Assembly: GCF_009711085.1 (NCBI RefSeq)
Contig: NZ_WMKA01000019.1
Coordinates: forward strand, 1 to 58,910
DNA: 58,910 nt
DNA from: Cellulosimicrobium composti
Lineage (GTDB): Bacteria; Actinomycetota; Actinomycetes; Actinomycetales; Cellulomonadaceae
Reading direction: 5' to 3'
The translations under genes and the position numbers were made by a program. Under the pieces are notes generated by a model, which was not told the DNA's origin, ran no database searches, and worked only from the letters and a program-made list of their open reading frames with translations. How positions within the stretch are numbered: the first letter of the stretch is position 1; every line of letters starts with the position of its first letter. This document shows positions 8,665-17,757 of this stretch, piece after piece.

Positions 8665-10265
8665 CGGCGCTGCGCGAGTTCCGCCTCCCCGACCTCGGCG
8701 AGGGCCTCACCGAGTCCGACATCGTGAGCTGGCACGTGCACGCGGGAGACCGCGTCGAGCTCAACCAGGTGATCGCCGAGGTCGAGACGGCCAAGGCGCT
8801 CGTCGACCTGCCCTCCCCGTACGCGGGCGTCGTCGCGTCGCTGCACGCCGAGGAGGGCCAGACCGTGAGCGTCGGCGAGCCGCTCGTGACGTTCGAGGTC
8901 GACGACGGCGCCGCGACCCCGAACGGTGCCGTCCCCACGTCGGGCGCCGCGGCCGTCCCGGACGAGGCGCCGGCACCGCCGGCACCGCCGGCACCGCGGG
9001 CCGCGGAGCCCGCGTCCGACGACGGACCGGAGCCGAACCTCGTCGGGTACGGCGCCCGTCCGGACCGGGTGGGCCGACCCGCGCGTCGGCCGCGCCGGGC
9101 GGCCGGTGAGACCCAGGTCTCACGACGCGTGACCTCGACCGCCGTGCTCGACCACGACACGCACGGTCCGGGGGGCGCGGGGGCGACGTCCGGCGCGCCC
9201 ACCCGCACGACGGGCGAGCGTCCGCGGTCGACCCCGCCCGTGCGTGCCCTCGCGAAGAAGCTCGGCGTGCGGATCGACCGCGTCGAGGGCACCGGTCGCG
9301 AGGGGCTCATCACGCGCGAGGACGTCCTCGCCGCGGTGAGCTGCCACCGCGACGTCGTGCGACCGGCGCGCGGCGCGGCCCCGGCCGCCACGACGACCGC
9401 CCCGCCCGCGGCGGCGGCGCTCGCCGCGCCCGCCCCGGCGGTGCCGTCCGGGGCTCCGGCGGTCCCGCCCGGCGGTGCGCAGACCCCGGCCCCGGGCGAC
9501 GCGGGGCTGCTCGGTGCGCCCGACGCGGAGGTCGTGCCGGTGCGCGGGGTGCGCAAGCACACCGCGGCGGCGATGGTGGCGAGCGCGTTCACCGCGCCGC
9601 ACGCGACCGTGTTCCTCACGGTCGACGTGACGCGCAGCGTCGAGCTGCTCGACCGCCTGCGCACGCACCGCCTCGCGCGCGGCGCGCGGATCACCGTCCT
9701 CGCGCTCGCGGCCCGCGCCCTGTGCCTCGCGCTGCCGCGGCACCCCGAGCTCAACAGCGCGTGGCGCGACCTCCCCGACGGCTCCGCCGAGATCGTGCGG
9801 CACCGCCGGGTGAACCTCGGCATCGCGGTCGCGACGGACCGCGGCCTCGTCGTCCCGAACGTGCCGGACGCCCAGGACCTCGACCTGCCCGGCCTCGCCG
9901 CGGCGCTCACCGACCTCACGACGACCGCGCGCGAGGGCCGCACGACGCCCGGGCGACTCACGGGCGGGACGATCTCGATCACCAACGTCGGGGTCTTCGG
10001 GGTCGACGCCGGCACGCCCATCCTCGTGCCGGGCGAGGCCGCGATCCTCGGCCTCGGCGCGGTGCGCCGTCGCCCGTGGGAGCACGACGGCGAGGTCGCG
10101 CTGCGTGACGTCGTCACGCTGAGCCTGTCGTTCGACCACCGCGTCGTCGACGGCGAGCAGGGGGCGCGCTTCCTCGCCGACCTGGGCGCGCTGCTGGAGG
10201 ACCCGGCGCTCGCGCTCGTCGGCGCCGCACCCGGCACGGGCCGGGGGAACGAGGTGACCGGATGA
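8661..10265 (+). CDS. bkdC: Dihydrolipoamide acyltransferase (E2) of branched-chain complex
   Basis: 534 aa. A single lipoyl domain (residues ~1-85) has the lipoylated lysine K45 in [13 protein letters not shown] long Ala/Pro linker leads to the peripheral subunit-binding domain (~190-226, [21 protein letters not shown]), then another Ala/Pro-rich linker. The catalytic acyltransferase domain (~295-534) ends with [12 protein letters not shown], which contains the His and Asp of the active site. It transfers the branched acyl group to CoA. No dihydrolipoamide dehydrogenase (E3) gene is present nearby, so E3 must be supplied from elsewhere in the genome. It overlaps E1 beta and the next gene by ATGA. 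Confidence 0.92.
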   Translation: MTALREFRLPDLGEGLTESDIVSWHVHAGDRVELNQVIAEVETAKALVDLPSPYAGVVASLHAEEGQTVSVGEPLVTFEVDDGAATPNGAVPTSGAAAVPDEAPAPPAPPAPRAAEPASDDGPEPNLVGYGARPDRVGRPARRPRRAAGETQVSRRVTSTAVLDHDTHGPGGAGATSGAPTRTTGERPRSTPPVRALAKKLGVRIDRVEGTGREGLITREDVLAAVSCHRDVVRPARGAAPAATTTAPPAAAALAAPAPAVPSGAPAVPPGGAQTPAPGDAGLLGAPDAEVVPVRGVRKHTAAAMVASAFTAPHATVFLTVDVTRSVELLDRLRTHRLARGARITVLALAARALCLALPRHPELNSAWRDLPDGSAEIVRHRRVNLGIAVATDRGLVVPNVPDAQDLDLPGLAAALTDLTTTAREGRTTPGRLTGGTISITNVGVFGVDAGTPILVPGEAAILGLGAVRRRPWEHDGEVALRDVVTLSLSFDHRVVDGEQGARFLADLGALLEDPALALVGAAPGTGRGNEVTG

Positions 10266-11890
10266 CCGTGCTGACGACCGCCGTCGACCCGCGCTCGGAC
10301 GCCGCGCGCGCCAACGACGCCGCGCAGCGGGCGCTCGCGGACGAGCTGCGCGAGCGCACCGCGACCGTCGCGCTCGGGGGCCCGGCGTCGTCGCGCGACC
10401 GGCACGTCGCGCGCGGCAAGCTGCTCCCGCGCGACCGTGTCGACCGGCTGCTCGACGAGGGCAGCCCGTTCCTCGAGATCGCGCCGCTCGCCGGGTACGG
10501 CGTGGACGACGGCGCGTGGCCGGCGGCGGGCGTCGTCGCCGGGATCGGCCTCGTGAGCGGCCGGCAGGTCATGGTCGTGTGCAACGACGCGACCGTGAAG
10601 GGCGGCACCTACCACCCGCTCACGGTGAAGAAGCACCTGCGCGCGCAGGAGATCGCGCTCGAGAACCGGCTGCCGTGCGTGTACCTCGTCGACTCGGGCG
10701 GCGCGTTCCTGCCCCGGCAGGCCGAGGTGTTCCCCGACCGCGACCACTTCGGCCGGATCTTCTACCACCAGGCCCGGCTCTCGGCCGCGGGCGTCGCGCA
10801 GATCTCCGCGGTGCTCGGGTCGTGCACGGCCGGCGGCGCGTACGTGCCGGCGATGAGCGACGAGACCGTCATCGTGCGCGGCCAGGGCACGATCTTCCTC
10901 GGCGGGCCGCCGCTCGTGAAGGCCGCGATCGGGGAGGTCGTCACCGCGGAGGAACTGGGCGGCGGCGAGCTGCACGCGCGCCGCAGCGGCGTCGTCGACC
11001 ACCTCGCGGACGACGACGAGGACGCGCTCGACACCGTGCGCCGCATCGTCGCGACGCTCCCGCCCGACCCGGAGCCCGCGTGGGACGTCGTGCCGAGCGA
11101 GCCTCCCGCCGTCGTACAGGACCCGGGAAACGATCTGTACGGCGCCGTCCCGACGGACGTCCAGGCGCCGTACGACCCGCGCGAGATCATCGCGCGGCTC
11201 GTCGACGGGAGCCGGTTCGACGAGTACAAGCGCGAGTACGGCGACACGCTCGTCACCGGGTTCGCGCGCATCCACGGGCACCCGGTCGGCATCCTCGCCA
11301 ACCAGGGCGTGCTGTTCTCCGCGTCCGCGCTCAAGGGCGCGCACTTCGTCGAGCTCTGCGACCAGCGCGGCATCCCGCTGCTGTTCCTGCAGAACATCTC
11401 CGGTTTCATGGTCGGCACCGACGCCGAGGCGGGCGGCATCGCGAAGGACGGCGCGAAGATGGTCACCGCCGTCGCGACGACGCGCGTCCCCAAGCTCACC
11501 GTGATCGTCGGCGGGTCGTTCGGCGCGGGCAACTACTCGATGTGCGGGCGCGCGTACTCCCCGCGCTTCCTGTGGTCCTGGCCCGCGAGCCGCATCTCCG
11601 TCATGGGCGGGCCGCAGGCCGCGTCCGTGCTCTCGACCGTCAAGCGCGACCAGCTCGCCGCGCGCGGCCAGACGTGGGACCCCGACGAGGAGGCCGCGTT
11701 CTCCGCGGGCATCCGCGCCGACTACGACGAGCACGGCAGCCCCTACTACGCGACCGCCCGCCTGTGGGACGACGGCGTCATCGACCCCGCCGACACGCGC
11801 CGCGTGCTCGGCCTCGCCCTCGGCGTGTGCGCGCGCACGCCCCTCGCCGACACCTGGACCGGGGACCGGTTCGGGCTCTTCCGGATGTGA
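10262..11890 (+). CDS. accD1: Acyl-CoA carboxylase beta subunit (methylcrotonyl-CoA carboxylase type)
   Basis: 542 aa. Carboxyltransferase that moves CO2 from biotin to an acyl-CoA, most likely 3-methylcrotonyl-CoA in leucine breakdown. The N-terminal half has [31 protein letters not shown], then [20 protein letters not shown] and [14 protein letters not shown], the pattern of methylcrotonyl/geranyl-CoA carboxylases. The C-terminal half has the second oxyanion hole region ([29 protein letters not shown]). The start codon overlaps the E2 stop (ATGA), and the biotin carboxylase gene follows 5 nt later. This order matches M. tuberculosis accD1-accA1. A propionyl- or acetyl-CoA role is less likely given the context. 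Confidence 0.9.
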   Translation: MTVLTTAVDPRSDAARANDAAQRALADELRERTATVALGGPASSRDRHVARGKLLPRDRVDRLLDEGSPFLEIAPLAGYGVDDGAWPAAGVVAGIGLVSGRQVMVVCNDATVKGGTYHPLTVKKHLRAQEIALENRLPCVYLVDSGGAFLPRQAEVFPDRDHFGRIFYHQARLSAAGVAQISAVLGSCTAGGAYVPAMSDETVIVRGQGTIFLGGPPLVKAAIGEVVTAEELGGGELHARRSGVVDHLADDDEDALDTVRRIVATLPPDPEPAWDVVPSEPPAVVQDPGNDLYGAVPTDVQAPYDPREIIARLVDGSRFDEYKREYGDTLVTGFARIHGHPVGILANQGVLFSASALKGAHFVELCDQRGIPLLFLQNISGFMVGTDAEAGGIAKDGAKMVTAVATTRVPKLTVIVGGSFGAGNYSMCGRAYSPRFLWSWPASRISVMGGPQAASVLSTVKRDQLAARGQTWDPDEEAAFSAGIRADYDEHGSPYYATARLWDDGVIDPADTRRVLGLALGVCARTPLADTWTGDRFGLFRM

Positions 11891-11895
11891 GGCGC

Positions 11896-14172
11896 ATGAC
11901 CCCCCACGACCCGTCCGCCCCGTCCGCCGGGACCTTCCGCACGGTCCTCGTCGCGAACCGCGGCGAGATCGCGTGCCGCGTCGTCGGCACGCTCCGGCGC
12001 CTCGGCGTGCGGGCCGTCGCCGTGTTCTCCGACGCCGACGCCGACGCGCGCCACGTGCGCGAGGCCGACGTCGCCGTCCGGCTCGCGAACGGGACCGGCG
12101 CGGGCGACCAGCTCCGCGCCTACCTCGACGTCGACGCCGTCGTCGCCGCCGCCGTCGCGACCGGCGCCGAGGCCGTCCACCCCGGCTACGGGTTCCTCTC
12201 CGAGAACCCCGCGCTCGCCCGCGCGTGCGAGCGCGCCGGGATCGCGTTCGTCGGCCCCGGGCCGGCGGCGATGGAGGCGATGGCCGACAAGCTCGCCGCC
12301 AAGGGCATCGTCGCCGCGCGCGGCGTCCCCGTCGTGCCCGGCGCGGGCGCGCCCGGGATGTCCGACGACGACCTCGTCGCCGCCGCCGACGACGTCGGGT
12401 ACCCGCTCCTCGTCAAGCCGTCCGCCGGCGGCGGGGGCAAGGGCATGGTCGTCGTCCGCGAGGCCGACGACCTGCCCGGCGCGCTCGCGTCCGCCCGCCG
12501 CGTCGCCGCGTCGTCGTTCGGCGACGACACCCTCCTGCTCGAACGGCTCGTCGAGGCGCCCCGGCACGTCGAGGTCCAGGTGCTCGCCGACGCGCACGGG
12601 AACGTCGTGCACCTCGGCGAGCGCGAGTGCTCCCTCCAGCGCCGCCACCAGAAGGTCGTCGAGGAGGCGCCGTCGCCCCTGCTGACGCCCACGCGGCGCG
12701 CCGAGATGGGTGCGGCCGCGTGCGAGGTCGCGCGCTCCGTCGGGTACGTCGGCGCGGGGACCGTCGAGTTCCTCGTCCCCGACGCGGCCCCCGACGAGTT
12801 CTTCTTCATCGAGATGAACACGCGCCTCCAGGTCGAGCACCCCGTCACCGAGATGGTCACCGGCCTCGACCTCGTCGAGCTCCAGCTCCGCGTCGCCGCC
12901 GGGGCGCCCCTCGGGATCGCGCAGGACGACGTCGTGCTCCGCGGCCACGCCGTCGAGGCCCGCCTCTACGCCGAGTCGCCCGCGCGCGGGTTCCTCCCCG
13001 CCACCGGTCGCGTGCTGCGGTACGACGACGGCGGCGTCCCCGCCGGGCCCGGCGCCTCGCCGCTGCGGCTCGACTCCGGCATCGGGACCGGGACCGTCGT
13101 CGGCGGGCAGTTCGACCCCCTGCTCGCGAAGGCCGTCGCCTGGGGCGAGACGCGCGAGGAGGCCGTCGACCGGCTCGACGCGCTGCTCGCGCGGACCGTC
13201 GTGCTGGGCGTCGAGACGAACGCGGCGTTCCTGCGCCGCCTGCTCGCGGCCCCCGACGTCCGCGCCGGTCGCCTCGACACGGGACTCATCGACCGGCTCG
13301 TCGCCGGTGCCGAGGCGTCGGGGGCCGAGTCCGGCGCGGTGGTTCCGCCCGCCGCGCGGTGGGTCGAGCTCGTGGCCGCAGCACTCTTCGTCGCCGAGCA
13401 TGGGGTTGTGGCTCGTCCTGACGGCGGGACGGGCGGTAACCGCATGGTCGGCAGAGCGGCGGGTGACGACCCGTGGCGCGCCGGGGACGGGTGGCGGCTC
13501 AACGGGCCGGCGGCGGCGCGGCGGGTCGTGCTCGTCGACGCGGACGGGGCGGCGCACGAGGTGCGGGTGACCGGGACGGCGCGCGACGCCGTCGTGCAGG
13601 TCCCCGTGCCGCGCGACGACGGGTGGGAGCCCACCGCCGCGGACCAGCCGGTGCGCGAGGTGCGCGCGGCGCTCACGGCGGACCCTGCGGGGGCGGACGC
13701 GTGGTGGCTCACCGTCGACGGCGTGCGCGAGCGCGTACGGCTCGCGCTCGACGCGCCGACCGCCGCCGACGAGCCCGCGACCGTGTGGCTGTGGCACGAC
13801 GGGCGCACGGTCGCCCTGGCCGCGCCCGACCGGAGCGCACAGGCCGCGCGGGCCCGGGCCGAGCGCCGTCGGGCCCGTGGCGACGCGCCCGGCGCGACGG
13901 ACCCCGAGGTGCGCGCGGCGATGCCCGGCACGGTCGTCACGGCCGTCGCGGACGGCGATCCCGTCACCGCGGGGTCGGTCCTCGTCACGGTCGAGGCCAT
14001 GAAGATGGAGCACCCGCTGCTCGCCCCGCACGACGGCGTCGCGAGCGTGCGCGTGCGCCCCGGCGACCTCGTGCGCCGGGACCAGGTGGTCGCCGTCGTC
14101 CACCCCCACGACTCCGGCGCGGCACAACCCGCCGCCCCGGTCCCGCAACCCGACACCCAGGGAGCATCATGA
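11896..14172 (+). CDS. accA1: Acyl-CoA carboxylase alpha subunit (biotin carboxylase + biotin carrier)
   Basis: 758 aa. The biotin carboxylase domain (residues ~10-455) starts FRTVLVANRGEIACRV and includes the ATP-grasp Gly-rich loop (KPSAGGGGKGM), the ERDCSLQRR-type motif (GERECSLQRRHQKVVEEAP) and EMNTRLQVEHPVTE. A BT-like linker domain follows, then the biotinyl domain with acceptor lysine K703 in VEAMKMEHPL. The ATG at 11896 was taken because GTGAGG lies just upstream; an in-frame GTG at 11887 is possible. Residues ~500-520 (AEHGVVARPDGGTGGNRMVG), just after the carboxylase core, are encoded by a degenerate copy of the local palindromic repeat (13393-13452). It pairs with the preceding beta subunit. 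Confidence 0.92.
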   Translation: MTPHDPSAPSAGTFRTVLVANRGEIACRVVGTLRRLGVRAVAVFSDADADARHVREADVAVRLANGTGAGDQLRAYLDVDAVVAAAVATGAEAVHPGYGFLSENPALARACERAGIAFVGPGPAAMEAMADKLAAKGIVAARGVPVVPGAGAPGMSDDDLVAAADDVGYPLLVKPSAGGGGKGMVVVREADDLPGALASARRVAASSFGDDTLLLERLVEAPRHVEVQVLADAHGNVVHLGERECSLQRRHQKVVEEAPSPLLTPTRRAEMGAAACEVARSVGYVGAGTVEFLVPDAAPDEFFFIEMNTRLQVEHPVTEMVTGLDLVELQLRVAAGAPLGIAQDDVVLRGHAVEARLYAESPARGFLPATGRVLRYDDGGVPAGPGASPLRLDSGIGTGTVVGGQFDPLLAKAVAWGETREEAVDRLDALLARTVVLGVETNAAFLRRLLAAPDVRAGRLDTGLIDRLVAGAEASGAESGAVVPPAARWVELVAAALFVAEHGVVARPDGGTGGNRMVGRAAGDDPWRAGDGWRLNGPAAARRVVLVDADGAAHEVRVTGTARDAVVQVPVPRDDGWEPTAADQPVREVRAALTADPAGADAWWLTVDGVRERVRLALDAPTAADEPATVWLWHDGRTVALAAPDRSAQAARARAERRRARGDAPGATDPEVRAAMPGTVVTAVADGDPVTAGSVLVTVEAMKMEHPLLAPHDGVASVRVRPGDLVRRDQVVAVVHPHDSGAAQPAAPVPQPDTQGAS
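13393..13452 (+). repeat. Degenerate copy of the palindromic repeat inside accA1
   Basis: The left end GCCGAGCATGGGGTTG matches 15 of 16 bases of the intergenic element at 44516. The last 15 bases (AACCGCATGGTCGGC) match 12 of 15 of that element's right end. The overall length is 60 bp against 59 bp there. The element lies in frame in an interdomain linker. Confidence 0.55.
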
Positions 14173-15344
14173 TCGAGGCCGACGTCCTGCTCGACGACGA
14201 GCAGAGGAAGCTCAGCCAGGTGGTGCGCGACTTCGCCGACAGCGTCGTCGCGCCGGCCGCCTACCGGTACGACACCGAGCGCCGGCTGCCGATGGAGATC
14301 ATCGCGCAGATGGGCGAGCTCGGGCTGTTCGGGCTGCCGTTCCCGCGGGACGTCGGGGGGCAGGGCCAGGACTACGTGTCGTTGTGCCTCGCGGTCGAGG
14401 CGCTCGCGCGCGTCGACCAGTCGATCGCGGTGACGCTGGAGGCGGGCGTCGGGCTGGGGATCGTCCCGATCTACCGGCACGGCTCGCGCGAGCAGCAGGA
14501 GACGTGGCTCCCCGACCTGCTCGCGGGCCGGGCGCTCGCGGCCTTCGGGCTCACCGAGGCCGACGCCGGCTCCGACGCGGGCGGCACGCGCACCACCGCG
14601 CGGCTCGACGGCGACGAGTGGGTCATCGACGGGTCCAAGCAGTTCATCACCAACTCCGGCACGCCCATCACGAGCCTGGTGACCATCACGGCGGTCACGG
14701 GCGAGACGCGCGGCCCCGACGGCGAGGTGCGCAAGGAGCTGTCGAGCATCATCGTGCCCGCGGGGACGCCCGGGTTCGAGGTCGGGCCGTCGTACGACAA
14801 GGTCGGCTGGCACACCTCCGACACGCACCCCCTCACGCTGACCGGCGTGCGCGTGCCCGCCGGGAACCTGCTCGGCGAGCGCGGCCGCGGCTACGCGAAC
14901 TTCCTCCGCGCGCTCGACGAGGGCCGCATCGCGTTCGCCGCCCTCGCGACGGGCGCCGCCCAGGGCTGTCTCGAGGAGGCGCTGCGGTACGCGCGCGAGC
15001 GCGTCGTGTTCGGTCGGTCGATCGGGGAGAACCAGCACGTCGCGTTCACGCTCGCCCGCATGCAGGCGCGCGTCCACACCGCGCGGCTCGCGTGGCTCGA
15101 CGCCGCGCAGAAGCTCGTGCGCGGCAAGCCGTTCAAGGCCGAGGCGTCGGTCGCGAAGCTCGTGGGCGGCGAGGCCGCGATGGCGAACGCGCGCGACGCG
15201 TCGCAGATCTTCGGCGGCTACGGGTTCCTCAACGAGAACCCCGTCGCGCGGCACTACCGCGACGCGAAGGTGCTCGAGGTCGGCGAGGGCACGACCGAGG
15301 TGCAGCTCATGGTCATCGCGAGGAGCCTGGGACTGGAGAGCTGA
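14169..15344 (+). CDS. Acyl-CoA dehydrogenase (isovaleryl/short branched-chain type)
   Basis: 391 aa. FAD-dependent alpha,beta-desaturase; in this operon it should oxidise isovaleryl-CoA to 3-methylcrotonyl-CoA. Family signatures are AFGLTEADAGSDAGGTRTTA (FAD/substrate contacts), WVIDGSKQFITNSG, and IFGGYGFLNENPVARHYRDAKV. The catalytic-base Glu of MCAD/SCAD-type enzymes is present as E373 in GEGTTEVQ; true isovaleryl-CoA dehydrogenases place their base elsewhere, so substrate range cannot be fixed from this alone. The start overlaps the accA1 stop (ATGA). It corresponds in position to fadE19 of M. tuberculosis. Confidence 0.9.
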   Translation: MIEADVLLDDEQRKLSQVVRDFADSVVAPAAYRYDTERRLPMEIIAQMGELGLFGLPFPRDVGGQGQDYVSLCLAVEALARVDQSIAVTLEAGVGLGIVPIYRHGSREQQETWLPDLLAGRALAAFGLTEADAGSDAGGTRTTARLDGDEWVIDGSKQFITNSGTPITSLVTITAVTGETRGPDGEVRKELSSIIVPAGTPGFEVGPSYDKVGWHTSDTHPLTLTGVRVPAGNLLGERGRGYANFLRALDEGRIAFAALATGAAQGCLEEALRYARERVVFGRSIGENQHVAFTLARMQARVHTARLAWLDAAQKLVRGKPFKAEASVAKLVGGEAAMANARDASQIFGGYGFLNENPVARHYRDAKVLEVGEGTTEVQLMVIARSLGLES

Positions 15345-15361
15345 ACCGGCCCGGCGCCGAA

Positions 15362-15408
15362 CACGGGGTTGCTGCCGTTATCCGGCGCTTTCCGGCAGCA
15401 ACCCCGTG
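15362..15408. repeat. Palindromic repeat, copy A
   Basis: Perfect 16-bp arms CACGGGGTTGCTGCCG (15362-15377) and their complement (15393-15408) with a 15-nt loop that begins TTATCCGG. It lies between the acyl-CoA dehydrogenase and MaoC genes, inside the operon, so if it acted as a terminator it would be polar on the last two genes. Confidence 0.9.
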
Positions 15409-15485
15409 CTCGACGGCGAGCAGGGTCGTTCTCGGCGCACGGGTGCCCGGGGCTGGGCGGGGCGGGCGAAGAGAGAGGGAGCAGG

Positions 15486-16163
15486 ATGCGCGAGGTGGTC
15501 CAGCGGGGCCTGTACTACGACGAGCTCGAGCCGGGCGTGGTGTACCGGCACCGGCCGGGCCGCACGCTCACGGAGGCGGACGACGTCGTGTTCTCGACGC
15601 TCACGATGAACCACCAGGCGCTGCACCTCGACGCCGCGTGGGCGGCGACGCAGCCGTTCGGGCAGCGGCTCGTGAACTCGATGATGACGCTCTCCACGGT
15701 CGTCGGGCTGTCCGTCGGGCAGGTCACGCAGGGCACGATCGTCGCGAACCTCGGGTTCCGCGAGGTCGAGTTCCCGAGGCCCCTGTTCCACGGCGACACG
15801 CTCTACGCCGAGACGGAGGTCGTCGAGAAGCGGCTCTCGGCGTCGCGGCCGGGGCAGGGGGTCGTGACGCTCGAGCACCGCGGGCTCAACCAGGACGGCG
15901 TGCTCGTCGCGCGCGCCGTGCGCACCGCGCTGTTCTGGACGCGCGCGGCGCACGAGGCCGCGGGGCTCGGCACCGATCGCCCCGGGCCCGCGCGCGACGG
16001 CGCCCGCTCCGGTCCCGGCGGGCCCGACGCCGCCCGCGCCGCCCCCGGCGGGACCGCGTCCGACGGCGGTGGGGCGGCCGGGGCGGCGACGGGCCCCGGC
16101 GCGGGACACGGCGCGGAGCACGAGCCCGTGCTGGAGCGCGGCGACGAGGAGAGCGCGTGGTGA
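15486..16163 (+). CDS. MaoC-family enoyl-CoA hydratase (methylglutaconyl/itaconyl-CoA type)
   Basis: 225 aa. Hot-dog fold hydratase. By position it matches M. tuberculosis Rv2499c, so the expected reaction is hydration of 3-methylglutaconyl-CoA (or itaconyl-CoA) to the substrate of the following CitE-type lyase. The active-site region reads [17 protein letters not shown]: the His of the usual D-x4-H pair is present but the Asp position is Asn, a pattern I recall from the mesaconyl-CoA hydratase branch. [17 protein letters not shown]-like text ([22 protein letters not shown]) is typical. The C-terminal ~60 residues are Gly/Ala/Pro-rich and probably disordered. The ATG at 15486 was chosen for an upstream GAGGGAG. 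Confidence 0.82.
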   Translation: MREVVQRGLYYDELEPGVVYRHRPGRTLTEADDVVFSTLTMNHQALHLDAAWAATQPFGQRLVNSMMTLSTVVGLSVGQVTQGTIVANLGFREVEFPRPLFHGDTLYAETEVVEKRLSASRPGQGVVTLEHRGLNQDGVLVARAVRTALFWTRAAHEAAGLGTDRPGPARDGARSGPGGPDAARAAPGGTASDGGGAAGAATGPGAGHGAEHEPVLERGDEESAW

Positions 16164-17038
16164 CCGACGGCGTCGCGCACCTCGCGGACGCCCCCGCGCC
16201 CGGGGGCGGGTTCGACCTCGGGCCGGCGCTGCTGTTCTGCCCCGCCGACCGCCCCGACCGGTTCGCCAAGGCCGCCGACCGCGCCGACGCGGTGGTCCTC
16301 GACCTGGAGGACGCCGTCGCCCCGCACGCGAAGGACGCGGCCCGGCGCGCGCTCGTCGAGGCGTCCACGAGGCTCGACCCGCGTCGCACGGTGGTGCGCG
16401 TCAACCCCGTCGGGACGCCCGAGCACGCGCTCGACGTCGCGGCGCTCGCGGACACACGACTGCGCACGGTCATGGTCGCCAAGGCCGGGCCGGAGCTGCT
16501 GACCTCGCTCGGCGCGCTCGCGGTGACGCTGCCCGGGGTGCGGGTCCTCGCCCTGTGCGAGACGGCGGCGGGCGTCCTCGCGGCCCCCGAGCTCGCGCGC
16601 CGTCCCGAGGTGCTGGCGCTGATGTGGGGCGCGGAGGACCTCGTCGCGTCGCTCGGCGGGACGTCGAGCCGCCGCCTGGACGGCACGTACCGGGACGTCG
16701 CGCGCCACGCGCGCGCCGCGGTCCTCCTCGCGGCCGGGGCGGCGGGCAAGGCCGCGGTCGACGCGGTGCACCTCGACGTCGGCGACCTCGACGGGCTGCG
16801 CGCCGAGGCGGAGGACGCCGTGGCGTCGGGCTTCGCCGCGACTGCGTGCATCCACCCGAGCCACGTGCCCGTCATCCGGGCCGCGTACGCCCCGACGCCC
16901 GACGAGGTCGCGGCCGCCCGCGCGCTCCTCGACGCCGCGGCGTCGAACCCGGACGCGGTGTTCACGCACGAGGGCCGCATGGTCGACGGTCCGGTCCTGC
17001 GGCACGCCGAGGCGGTGCTGCGCCGGAACCGGGCGTGA
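16160..17038 (+). CDS. CitE/HpcH-family beta-hydroxyacyl-CoA lyase
   Basis: 292 aa, TIM barrel. Seen: [47 protein letters not shown] (substrate Arg), [11 protein letters not shown] (metal-ligand Glu) and [14 protein letters not shown] (acidic metal ligand). It is equivalent in position to Rv2498c of M. tuberculosis, described as a lyase used in both leucine catabolism ((R)-HMG-CoA) and itaconate dissimilation ((S)-citramalyl-CoA). With the upstream MaoC gene it would replace the classical HMG-CoA lyase, which is absent here. The GTG at 16160 overlaps the maoC stop (GTGA); a GTG one codon earlier is possible. Last gene of the operon. Confidence 0.85.
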   Translation: MTDGVAHLADAPAPGGGFDLGPALLFCPADRPDRFAKAADRADAVVLDLEDAVAPHAKDAARRALVEASTRLDPRRTVVRVNPVGTPEHALDVAALADTRLRTVMVAKAGPELLTSLGALAVTLPGVRVLALCETAAGVLAAPELARRPEVLALMWGAEDLVASLGGTSSRRLDGTYRDVARHARAAVLLAAGAAGKAAVDAVHLDVGDLDGLRAEAEDAVASGFAATACIHPSHVPVIRAAYAPTPDEVAAARALLDAAASNPDAVFTHEGRMVDGPVLRHAEAVLRRNRA

Positions 17039-17140
17039 GCCGCCCCGCGCAGCGCGCCGAGCGGGCTCTCGGGACGGTCGCACCCGCCCGGTCGGACAAA
17101 TGCCTCGCCCCGGCCGTTCCGCTTGCGGGCTCCGGCATCG

Positions 17141-17146
17141 TATGGT
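17141..17146 (+). promoter_or_regulatory. -10 element, probable leaderless promoter
   Basis: TATGGT ends 7 nt before the GTG at 17154, so transcription would start at or next to the start codon. No ribosome binding site is present in the intervening bases. Confidence 0.45.
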
Positions 17147-17153
17147 CACTCGC

Positions 17154-17747
17154 GTGAACGTCTACGTCGTCCTGTCCCGCAGCCGAACGGTCCTGTCCCG
17201 GACGATCGCACTGGCGACGCGCGACGAGTTCACGCACTCCTCCCTGGCGCTCGACCCGGGCCTCGACCTCATGTTCAGCTTCGGCCGCCGCCGGGCGGGG
17301 AACCCGTTCGTCGGGTGCTTCCGGCGCGAGCGGTTCGACGACGGCCTGTACCGCGGCATGGACGTCGTGCCCGGGGTCGTGCTCGCCGTCCCGGTCACGC
17401 CCGAGCAGCACGAGGCGATCCGGGTGCGCATCACCGAGTTCCTGCTCGACTCGCACGCCTTCTCCTACAACGTGCGCGGCCTCGTCGGGGCGCGGTTCGG
17501 CCGCGGTCACGAGGCCGAGGACCGCTTCTTCTGCTCGGAGTTCGTCTACCACGTGCTGCACGGCGCGGGCGTGTGCGACCTCGGGGTCGAGCGCTGGCAG
17601 GTGCGCCCCCAGACGCTCCTCGACCTCCCGGGCCGGGTCGTGTTCCGCGGCGACCTCAAGGACTACGTTGCGGCCCACGGGTCGCTCGAGATCATGCCGT
17701 CGCTGACCTTCGGGCGGCCGCGCGAGCGCGAGCGCGTGCTCGGCTGA
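17154..17747 (+). CDS. Papain-like (NlpC/P60 superfamily, YiiX-like) protein
   Basis: 197 aa from the GTG at 17154 (an ATG at 17142 is in frame, but it falls inside the probable -10 box). The protein has the permuted papain-like arrangement: an early His in DEFTHSSLALD and a later Cys in DRFFCSEFVYHVL, the order seen in YiiX/YebB-type hydrolases that act on lipid or peptide amides. No signal peptide or membrane segment is visible, so it is probably cytosolic. Substrate unknown. It stands between the leucine operon and pntAB (convergent, 10 bp apart) with no evident link to either. Confidence 0.7.
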   Translation: MNVYVVLSRSRTVLSRTIALATRDEFTHSSLALDPGLDLMFSFGRRRAGNPFVGCFRRERFDDGLYRGMDVVPGVVLAVPVTPEQHEAIRVRITEFLLDSHAFSYNVRGLVGARFGRGHEAEDRFFCSEFVYHVLHGAGVCDLGVERWQVRPQTLLDLPGRVVFRGDLKDYVAAHGSLEIMPSLTFGRPRERERVLG

Positions 17748-17757
17748 GCCCGCGCGC

